NCBI GenBank assembly: GCA_023935145.1
Contig: CM043702.1
Location: forward strand, 109,715,088 to 109,779,087
Length of the DNA stretch: 64,000 nt
Source: Bretschneidera sinensis
Lineage: Eukaryota > Streptophyta > Magnoliopsida > Brassicales > Akaniaceae
Direction of reading: 5' to 3'
A program made the position numbers and the translations under genes. Below are positions 55,673 to 64,000 of this stretch, one piece after another. The notes beneath the pieces are model-generated. The model worked only from the letters and a program-made list of their open reading frames with translations, did not search any database and was not told the origin of the DNA. Every line of letters begins with the position of its first letter. Positions within the stretch are counted from its first letter, which is position 1.

Positions 55673-57416
55673 ATGCTTAGACAAGAGATCTGCGAGGTAG
55701 ATTCATTAGAGGACCTGAGCTAGAATTACCCTCTCATTCCGAGTCTGATAGTGAAACCTCGCCTAGATCAACCCATAGAGAAAACCCAAGTGAGAATCTA
55801 GAGGATTTTGTTAACATGGCCGATAACCATAATGAGAATGTTGCTAGGACACTTCAGGATTACCTCCACCATACACGCACAGCCATACCATCATGCATCA
55901 TGTTTCCAGCCAATACTCGTCGTCAAGATCTTAAACCAGGGATGATTCAATTACTCCTTACATTCCATGGCTTGGATAACAAAAACCTGTATGTGCATAT
56001 TAGAGAGTTTGAGGAAGTAGTTGCGACTTTCCATAGTCAAAACGAAACTCATGACATTATGAAACTTAAGCTCTTTCCTTTCGCTTTGAAGGATAAAGCC
56101 AAGAGTTGGCTATACTCACTTAGACCACGATCTATTGGGTCATGAACTAAGATGACTCGGGATTTCTTTAACAAATACTTTCCCCAACATAAGACCAACA
56201 CTTTGAAAAGGAAAATCTCCACCTTTGCACAAAAGAATAGTGAGACTTTATATCAGTCTTGGGAGAGATTTAAGGAGTTATTGAGTATGTGCCCTCACCA
56301 TGGGTATGAGAGTTGGCGCTTAGTGAGCTATTTCTATGAGGGACTTACCTATAGAGAGCGCCAATTCGTAGAGATGATGTGTAATGGTGGGTTTTTAGAG
56401 AAAAATCCTGATGAGGCCATAGAGTACCTCAATGAGCTTGCTGAAAAGCTCACACTTGGACTGGAACCAGTGCTACTGAGAGCACAGATAGGTCACGACC
56501 TATAGGGCACCCAAATGGTGGTGGAATTTACCATCTTAGGGAAGAGGATAACCTTAGAGCCAAGGTCGAGATGCTCACTAGGGAGATAAATAAGTTAAAG
56601 ACTAAGAACTTAAAGCCAACACACGTGGTTAATCATGCAAAATCTTTTGAACCATGTTTTGTGTGTGGTGGGGTAGATCATCTCCTCCAAGAATTCCCCA
56701 CATTTGCTGATATGAGAGGGCTGTATGAGGAACAATGTAATGCCTTAGGCATGTACAAGAAGCCTCTTGCACCTTTCTCTAACACTTATAACCCGGGGTG
56801 GCGAAATCACCCCAGCTTCAGCTGGAAATCTGAAAACCAGCATGCACAGCTCCCTAGATCATCCCCTGCACCTTATCATGCACCCTCATCCTCTAGGAAC
56901 TCGCTAGAAGACACCTTATAGGCCTTTATAGAGGCACAAGGTAAGACAAACCAAAGGTTTGAGGCATTATTTATGCAGGTGATGGAAGAGCATAAAGAAA
57001 TTAAGAGCCAAGTGTCCAAATTAATGAGCTACTTGAGTGTGACTGAGCAAGGTAAGTTCCCTGCTCAAGCTCAGTCCACGTCCCATGGTCAGCACCTGGC
57101 GCAACAGAATTTGAAGGAGGTGAATGCCATTAAGATAGTAAGTGGTAAGTCCTTAAACATCCCAACAACGAAGAAATCAAAGGATGTGGACGAAAGCCAC
57201 CAAGCACACATGATGGATTCATTCATGGAAAAGGTCCAGCACCTCAATCCATTGGAGTCCACCACCACTCATGGCTTCACTAGAGCACATGTTGAGCCAA
57301 AATTTGCGGATGTTACTGATGACATCCTTGAGGCTCCTCCCAAGCATAGAAGCACCGAATTTGGCAATGAAGCAGTGGCGGATGAAATCAACCTATGTTT
57401 TTCAAGGAGGGAATAA
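55673..57416 (+). pseudogene. Element H, gag joined to the protease-RT spacer
   Basis: Likely start at 55673, with a one-base frameshift just after it. The main frame runs from 55816: LQDYLHHTRTAIPSCIMFPA, FFNKYFPQHKTNTLKRKIST, LVSYFYEGLTYRERQFVEMM. Breaks are TGA at 56143-56145, a frameshift near 56440 and TAG at 56919-56921. The zinc knuckle CFVCGGVDHLLQEF has lost its last Cys. After SGKSLNIPTTKKSKDV the frame enters HLNPLESTTTHGFTRAHVEP and DVTDDILEAPPKH. That matches the spacer between protease and RT in element F (DPLETTLTHTFTGSDIEP), so protease proper was removed. RT onward is also absent. The end is TAA at 57414-57416. Confidence 0.82.
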
Positions 57417-59053
57417 AAGCGTCTACCTGAAGACGTAAAACTTAGTGCTCATGGGAGGCAGCCCACAACGTATCCTTTTACTTTTACTATTTTTCATATT
57501 TCTTTTTCTTGTTTATTATTATTATTTTGCTGTTTTCCAGTTTTACTTTAGTATTTATTTTTCAGGGACAAATACACGAAGCAGTTCCAATAATCGTGCA
57601 AAACTTTCAACTCCACGCACCATTGGTTAAAAAGGGAGTTTCCTTAACTTTTGCTTTTTCATTGAGGACAATGCTTATCTTAAGTTGGGGGTGGAAGATA
57701 TACATTTCTTATTGCATATCATTGAACTGCTTGGTGCCATCTTTGTTTGTGTTTAGCATGCTTTGTGTTAGCCTTAGAGTCAATTTACATGTCAATGATA
57801 CAAACCTAATTGAGATAGCATATAGCATTCAGGAGTAGTTGAATCTTGCTTCGGCTTGAAATTAATTTAAGTATCAATCTTGATCTGGTTTGAGACTCTT
57901 GTTTGTGGTAAGATTGTATGATTAGTCTTAAACATTTAGAAAAATTTTATGTGTGATTATTTTGTGAATATTTTTGTAGTCTCGACAAGCTCTAGAACTT
58001 ACTTAATAACCAATTGAGGCAAATTCCTAGAATGCACACTACTTAGGATATGATATAGGCCATTTTTGAACCGTTTGAGTCTTTTAAACCTACCAATGCT
58101 ATATTTATCACTAGTCACCTATTTGAGCCTTTTTCTTGAAAAGAAAAATTGAGTCTTGTTTCTTTGGATAAACCATTTACTTACCTCTATGAGCCAAAAA
58201 AATATTTTATCCTTACCTTTCTTTTAAAAAGAACTTAGTTATACACATGTTGTGAGAAGCATTTAAAAGGAGTAAGGGTGGAAATATAAAAAAATATCAC
58301 TACCACAACCCAGGTACATTAAAGGAGATAAGTTGGGGGTTGTGGAAAAGATAAGAAAAAAAAATTATGAAAAAAGAAGGTGAATGGTTATGTGCCAAAA
58401 TAAAAAAAAATGAATTATGGAAAAGAAGGAAGAAAGAAAGAAAAAGAAAAAAAAATGGTGATTTGTTGAAAGAAATGCTCGAAAAATGGTTGAAAGAGTT
58501 GGGTGTGGAAGTAAAGGTTATCAAGTGCTTAAAGTGATTGTGTTTAAAGCTAAGAGATTAAATTCTTTTACTTGTGAATCTTTCCCATTCTTCCTTAGCC
58601 TTTACCTTAGCCTAACGTTACAAGCTTATTAAAGACCTTTTGATCCAATGTAGTGTGATTTTTCTACAATAGTGGAGAGTGGTTTGAAATGTGAGCATAT
58701 GGACCTTGTTTTTGTGATTGACGTCACACTATTTATTATGTTTTTAGAGACCAAAATTTGTATTCATGAATGTTATGCATAAAATCATCCGGATGTTTGG
58801 ATTAATGGTTTGTGGTAAGATGGATGTTAAGAGTCAATAATGATTTTAAGATTGATGCTTGAATTACCTTTGGATTTGGGTGAAATTTAATGATTCTTTG
58901 TGCCATGCGTTATGTGCAATTTTTGAGACAAAATGTGAATTACTCTTGGTTAACACTAATATTTCTTTTCATTTACTTTGATTCCCACCATGGAATTCAT
59001 CTCTTAATTTCGCTTGAATTGCTAGGGACTAGCAATAAGCTAGTTGGGGGTTG
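57417..59053 (+). other. Element H, 3' untranslated region and polypurine tract
   Basis: It opens with the conserved GACGTAAAACTTAGTGCTCA block (57432-57465) shared with A and F, then follows the element C 3' region closely. The polypurine tract AGTTGGGGGTTG precedes the LTR at 59054. Confidence 0.75.
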
Positions 59054-60338
59054 TGATGAGAGTCATAAAATGCCTCTCAACAGTGGTTAATTGTTAGCAT
59101 TTTAGGATTGATCTCGGTCTTTATTGTGGTTTTATGTGTTAATAACTCTAAAGTAATATTAATGGACCACTGACTTATTTCAGTGTAATTTTTAGGTACT
59201 TTGAGTTTAAAAGAGAACAAGAAGCGATCGTTGCTTAAAAGACCAAGATCCCATGCTTCTGGAAGGACAAGATGGACTACTGCTTGTATTGCAATCGAGC
59301 GCATAAGCAGTGCAATCGAGTGAACATCCCACATCGAGCAAGGTACTCTGCAGCGCATATGCGATCGAGTGCACAAGCCGCAATCGAGCGCATGTGCGAT
59401 CGATCGCACTCGGGCTGCGATCGAGCGCACCCGGATAGTATCCCACATCGGCTAGATAACACATAGCATTCTGGGAGTTTGCCTATATAAAGACCCACTC
59501 TGCTCAGCTGAAATAATCAATAAATCGGGGATGAATCCAGAGGACCTTTAGGAGCAATCCGAAGTGCTTTTAGGAGGAACCCGAAGTATAAATTTGGAGG
59601 GCAAGCTAAGGATGATCTTTGAGAGGCCGGAGGCAACTCAAGGAAGCATGAGCCCCATGGCTGGCTAATCTCCAAGCAAGGCGAAGGGATGAATCCCTAG
59701 GTGTAGTTGTTCTTATTTTTCTTTATTTGATTCGGTTGTAGTTGGATATTATTTTCGTTAAACATTGTTATGTTTTATTCTTTAATTTAATTAGTAGATT
59801 TATTATTACTCCGGTGATTACATGCTTCTTTTCCATATAAGTTAAGTCAGGCTTTTCTTATATGTACCTGTTTGGGTGTGATTGAGTCCGGTAGATCTCT
59901 TTTATAGATTTTTCCATTGCTACGGTATCGTCGTTTAGATATATCGTCGTCTCTTGATAATTTATAAGTTAGGTCATGTGTGCTTGAAAGTAAAGAATAA
60001 TTCATAGCAATTACATTAAGGTTTATAAATGCGCTTTAATTGGATATTTGCCGATTGCCTGTTTGGGATGTGAAACTTGCAATCGAGATAAAAACAATTG
60101 AATCAAGTTAGGGTTAGGACAACGAACCTAGGGAGGATTTTCGGAACCTTGTCGTTTCTTTATTTTATTTCAAACTTATTTACACAATTACCTTTTTCTC
60201 AAAACAACTCAGATTCTTTTTAATCTTTTATCGTTTGTGTTGAGGTTTACACCTTCTGCTGTACTTAACTTGTTTCCCTGTGGAATCGACACCCCAAAAC
60301 TGTATTACAACTACCGTGTTATGTTTTGGGAGTAATCA
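59054..60338 (+). repeat. Element H, 3' LTR (1285 bp)
   Basis: TGATGAGAGTCATAAAATGC ... GGGAGTAATCA, followed by ATGCC. It has palindrome variants at 59290-59430. Confidence 0.9.
59440..59490 (+). promoter_or_regulatory. USE-like element and TATA box, 33 bp apart (element H 3' LTR)
   Basis: ATCCCACATCG at 59440-59450, TATATAA at 59484-59490; gap 33 bp. Confidence 0.7.
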
Positions 60339-62856
60339 ATGCCTTAATGAATTTTTCCACCATGTCGAAAAAAATGCTCATCATACATCTTTGAAAGGTG
60401 GCTGGTGCATTGTATAATTCGAATGACATCCTTCTGTAAGCAAATGTGCCAAAAGGACATGTGAAGGTGGTCTTGTCTTGGTCCTCTGGTGCTATTGCAA
60501 TCTGGTTGCAACCACTATACCCATCTAAGAGGCAATAGTAACTATGGCTAGCTAATCTTTCTAACATCTGATCAATGAAGGGCAAAGGAAAATGATCTTT
60601 TTTGGTCACCTTGTTCAGCCTTCTGTAGTCAATACATACCCTCCAGCCAATGGTTATTCTTGTAGGTATTAGCTCCTCATCTTCATTTTTCACCACTATG
60701 ATCCTACTCTTCTTTGGAACGACTTGAACTGGACTTACCCATTTACTATCTGAGATCGGGTAGATAATGCCAACATCCAACAGTTTCAATACCTTCGCCT
60801 TGTCTACCTCCTTCATGTGTTGGTTGAGTCTTCTTTGTGCATCTCGGGTGGGTTTTGCTTCATCTTCAAGGTAGATATGATGCATACACTTGGCTGGACT
60901 TATCCCCTTGATGTCAGCAATGGTCCATCCGATAGCAGTTTTGTGCTCTCTAAGAACTCTCAACAACTTCTCTTCTTCCCCAACACTTAGATTGGCAGCA
61001 ACTATAATAGGTAGTGTCTTATTCTCTCCTAGATAAGCATAAGCTAAATGTTCTAGGAACTGCTTCAATTCCAAGTTTGGTGCCTAGACAATAAAAGGGA
61101 GAAAAGTAGTATTAGTAGGTAAAAGAGATTCAAATAGAGGGGTATACTTACTTGGATGTTTTGGAGAGGTCTCAAGGAGGCACACAACCTCAATGATGTC
61201 ATCAATAATATCTTCAGATTTTGGTTCAATATCCGATCCTGTGAAAGTATGGGTGAGGGTGGTCTCCAAAGGATCAATGTGATTGACCTGAAAAGCTTGC
61301 TCAACAACACTTTGCATCATACATACATTAAAACATTCCATATCATCTTGGGGTAATTTTAATGCATCAAATAATTTGAATTCTATCTTCTCACCATTTA
61401 CCTTCATACTTACAAGACCCTTTTTCACACAAATTTTTGTATCAGCAGTTCTCATAAAAGGTCTTCCTAAGATGATGGGCAACGATAATGACATAGGAGA
61501 TTCTTCCATATCTAATACAATAAAAACAGTAGGTAAAATAAACTCACCTACCTTTACCAAGACATCCTTAAGAATACCTCTTGGTCTTTTGATGCTTCTG
61601 TCTACCAATTGCAAGGTGATGGAAGTTGGTTGAGGCTCCCCCAAACCCAGTGTTTCAAATACAGTGTATGGCAGCAAATTGACACCTGCTCCTAAATCCA
61701 GTAGTGCACGCCCAAAAAGCTGGTCACCTATCCTATAAGGAATGGTAAAACTACCTGGATCTTTTTGCTTTGATGGTAGTTTTCTTAACAACACCGCACT
61801 TACCTCTTCAGTTAAAGCAATTGTTTCATGCTCCTGAAACTTCCTCTTATGAGTGCAACAATCTTTCAAAAATTTAGCATAAGCAGAAATTTGTTGAATT
61901 GCATCTAATAAAGGAATGTTTATCTCTACCTTTCTCAAAGTTTCAAAAATATCACTCAATTTATTTTCCTTTTTTGGCTTTACTAACCTTTGAGGGAAGG
62001 GTGGTGCATTCACCTTCTCCATTTCACTTACCTTTGATGCAGATGGTTTATCAGGAGATGCTTGTGCAGGCTCATCGGTTCCTATGATCTTACCATTTCT
62101 GAGAGTTGTAACGACCTTTAGTTGCTGGTGTCCTCCTAGATTAGGTAGTGTTTGGGCTGGAAGTTCACCTTGTTTTCTTCCACTCAGCTCTCTAGCCAAT
62201 TGCCCTACTTGTACTTCCAGTCTTTGAATCGCTTGCTCATGCTTTGTAGTGATTTGTCTTTGCTTAATCTGAAATCGTATTTCCTCTGCCATGAATTGAT
62301 CTTGTGAAATCATCAACTATTGTTGTTGAGTTGCTAATTGCCTCACAATACTCTTCTTTGATTCTGGATCTGATTGGGCTGCTGGTTGGGAGTTCCTTTA
62401 TTGCCCTTGAAGGTTCAGGGCATTTTGATTGTTATTCCATGAGAAGTTGGGGTGGTTTCGCCATCTAGGATTGTAAGTATTTGCATATGGATTGTTCTTG
62501 GGAGGATAGTTGTTCGGTCCCACATGGTTTGCTTTCTCTAGATCTGTAGATGAATACAAAAGGAAAGTTTTAGTAGTGTGATCAAAATGAGAACATATAG
62601 CACATACTTGGAGTTGTGCAGCTTGTGGACTAGGTGGGATGTTCTAAGCAGTCATGGCTTTTACAATCATATTTAGCTTTATTTCTACAACAGCCATCTG
62701 ATTTGTAGATCCACCATTTAAGTTCACTTCATACATGCCCCTACTCTTAACTCCTTGTCTACCTCTAGATGAGAATTGTTGGGTGTGCTCACTTAATGTC
62801 TCAATATCTGTATTGAGTGGAAAGATGGTTGGATTCCTGGATTGAAGCCCTTGCAT
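60339..62856 (-). pseudogene. Element F, gag (internally deleted), protease and RT N-terminal part
   Basis: One minus frame from ATG at 62856. Gag starts MQGLQSRNPTIFPLNTDIE and then jumps to TLSEHTQQFSSRGRQ; relative to element A, 699 nt (233 codons, nearly all the capsid) are gone in frame. The knuckle CAICSHFDHTTKTF has lost its last Cys. Protease: ALLDLGAGVNLLPYTVFETL and LPIILGRPFMRTADT. RT: TIGWRVCIDYRRLNKVTKKD, LLDGYSGCNQIAIAPEDQDK, TTFTCPFGTFAYRRM and RCMMSIFFDMVEKF, where element H interrupts it. Point stops near 62644, 62398, 62317 and 61084. 60339-60343 is the ATGCC target duplication of H. Confidence 0.87.
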
Positions 62857-63101
62857 GAATCAGCTGAGAATCTTCAGTGTAGCAGTTTCAGTGCTGTTGG
62901 ACTTGCGCTTAATCACTCTAAGAACAGCGCTCGATCACTATAAGCTTGCGATCGATCGCAATGCCAGAAATTACTCTACTACAGACCTGAAGCAAAAACA
63001 GAAAAACAAAAAGACGAAAAAATTTAGATTTTTGATAAAAATAAACATATTAGAATAAGAAAACTAAACGAAAAATAATTCTAAACAGAATTTTAACGTA
63101 A
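62857..63101 (-). other. Element F, gag leader with palindrome cluster
   Basis: Non-coding. Motif copies at about 62905-62965 on the plus strand (TTGCGCTTAATCACT, GCGCTCGATCACTA, TTGCGATCGATCGCAA). The same position as in element A. Confidence 0.65.
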
Positions 63102-63119
63102 TCCATGGCAATGGCACCA
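63102..63119 (-). other. Element F primer-binding site (tRNA-Asp type, decayed)
   Basis: Plus strand TCCATGGCAATGGCACCA; four differences from the tRNA-Asp 3' end, three of them C/T or G/A transitions. Confidence 0.8.
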
Positions 63120-63125
63120 AAAACT

Positions 63126-63597
63126 TGTTGTGCAAAAATCTACCTAAATTAATAGGCAAATAATTGAACGTTTTACTTGCAAGTGCACAAGGTCAACATA
63201 GTAGTATAGTGTGCAAGTGCGAGATCATTCCCATAGAGATTGGTAAATTTTGATTTAAAATTAATTTTGCAATATGAAACGAGAGAAGAACAAATGAATT
63301 TGATTTGATAATGATAAAAGTGTAGAGCTTTGATATCCACCACTAATCATGCTTTCCCAATAAAAACAGTGTGCCAATGCTTTAATCATATTATGAATAC
63401 ATAATGTTGTCAACCTAAGGGCATGGTGTATACTCCTTAAGCTATATATTTCCTTAAGCAACGAGTTAGGCATGGTGTATACTCTAATTCTTTTCTTTCT
63501 TAAAGGATTTAGCATGGTGTATACTAAGTTGTTCTTTAAGAGAGCATAATATCTGTGAAAATCGACAAATATACAAGACCTAGGGCATGTTATATAC
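63126..63597 (-). repeat. Element F, 5' LTR (inner 472 bp; cut by I)
   Basis: It closely matches 34470-34941 of the 3' LTR and stops at TTATATAC, where the LTR of I begins. Confidence 0.9.
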
Positions 63598-64000
63598 TGA
63601 TAGGTGCTTAAATATTCATATTTAAGCCCCTTTATTTACATTTGTTAAGTCCTTAGTTATGTTAATTTAGTCCATTTTATTTCATTTATGTGTTTCACAT
63701 GTTTTTATAGGGTCTTGGAGAAAAAGAAGCATTTTTGGCACCTAAAGGAAGAAATCTGGAAATCCTGGAGCAGCTGCTGGCTAAAGTGTGATCGAGCGCA
63801 CTATTGGGTATGATTGAGCGCATAAGCACTCGTGTGCACACAAGAAGGATCGAGTGCAACCTTGCAATCGAGCGCACAATGAATGCGATCGAGCGCACAT
63901 GTACGGGCGTGAACAGTAAAATGGCAGAACCCGTTTTGGAAATAGAAGAGGTTTTGCATTTTAGGAAGTTTAGGGTTGCCCGGTCAATGGTGGTGGCAGC
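63598..64000 (+). mobile_element. Element I: Athila-like LTR, plus strand, running off the window
   Basis: It begins TGATAGGTGCTTAAATATTC, the same end as the LTRs of A and F but in the opposite orientation. A palindrome cluster lies at 63786-63900 (centres 63793, 63815, 63851, 63869, 63890). Only the first 403 bp are visible, so it may be a solo LTR or a full element. Confidence 0.8.

Larger units (their letters stand above)
54281..60338 (+). mobile_element. Element H: gag-only Athila-like element (non-autonomous relative of C) nested in the RT of F
   Basis: LTRs 54281-55548 and 59054-60338, tRNA-Asp primer site, a gag remnant joined to a short protease-RT spacer and a 3' region like that of C. 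Target duplication ATGCC at 60339-60343; the left copy was lost with the first LTR bases in a 7-bp deletion between ATG repeats. It interrupts the RT of F exactly at the MDD box. Confidence 0.9.
34470..63597 (-). mobile_element. Element F: Athila-like Ty3/gypsy element, split by G and H, 5' LTR cut by I
   Basis: Minus-strand order from right: 5' LTR (63126-63597, truncated by I), tRNA-Asp primer site, gag with an internal 699-nt deletion, protease, RT split by H, RNase H, integrase, spacer with palindromes (split by G), ORF3, 3' untranslated region, polypurine tract and 3' LTR (34470-35763). Sister of element A, with the complementary defect: it keeps the enzymes and lacks most of gag. Confidence 0.88.

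Overview
The window is plant nuclear DNA and reads as gene-poor, probably pericentromeric heterochromatin. The only non-transposon sequence is at the left edge: a decayed pentatricopeptide-repeat (PPR) gene of the DYW class (1-1310), a plant-specific organelle RNA-editing family, and an unassigned stretch with a possible two-exon gene remnant (2044-2726). Everything from 2757 to 64000 is LTR retrotransposon sequence. The species cannot be named; an angiosperm, probably a eudicot, fits.

Layout. Element A (2757-10426, minus) is an Athila-like Ty3/gypsy element that lost RT-RNase H-integrase by an in-frame deletion. A fragment of a Tat-lineage polymerase follows (10427-11858, plus). Element E (from 11859, plus) is a CRM-like chromovirus. 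E is split by element C (17620-27395, complete Athila-like gag-pol element, TSD GAGGG) and element D (27856-33728, Ty1/copia, TSD AATAG), and its 3' LTR is cut by element F. Element F (34470-63597, minus) is an Athila-like relative of A. F is split by element G (38446-51464, Sirevirus-type Ty1/copia with an env-position ORF, TSD GTTAG/GTCAG) and element H (54281-60338, gag-only relative of C, TSD ATGCC). G contains element J (43100-46298, small Athila-related non-autonomous element). F's 5' LTR is cut by a further LTR, I (63598 to the window end, plus). The longest chain is five deep: Tat fragment, E, F, G, J.

How the parts work together. C, E, F, D and G once encoded gag, protease, RT, RNase H and integrase. 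A, H and J kept LTRs, primer-binding sites and gag pieces and would have needed enzymes in trans (A from F-like, H from C-like elements). All ORFs now carry stops or frameshifts, many matching C-to-T or G-to-A change, as expected for methylated silenced DNA.

Most unusual signals. (1) Arrays of the palindrome CCAGTCGACTGG in Sirevirus G are spaced 21-22 and 30-31 bp, close to whole helical turns. They occur both in the LTR and directly upstream of a TATA box before the env-position ORF. (2) Clusters of a different palindrome, close to TGCGATCGATCGCA, occur in the Athila-like families in LTRs, before gag and before ORF3. (3) The third ORF of the Athila-like elements and the env-position ORF of the Sirevirus look like the same protein family. 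(4) In six of six LTRs from two families, a match to the plant snRNA-gene upstream element (ATCCCACATCG) lies exactly 33 bp before TATATAA.
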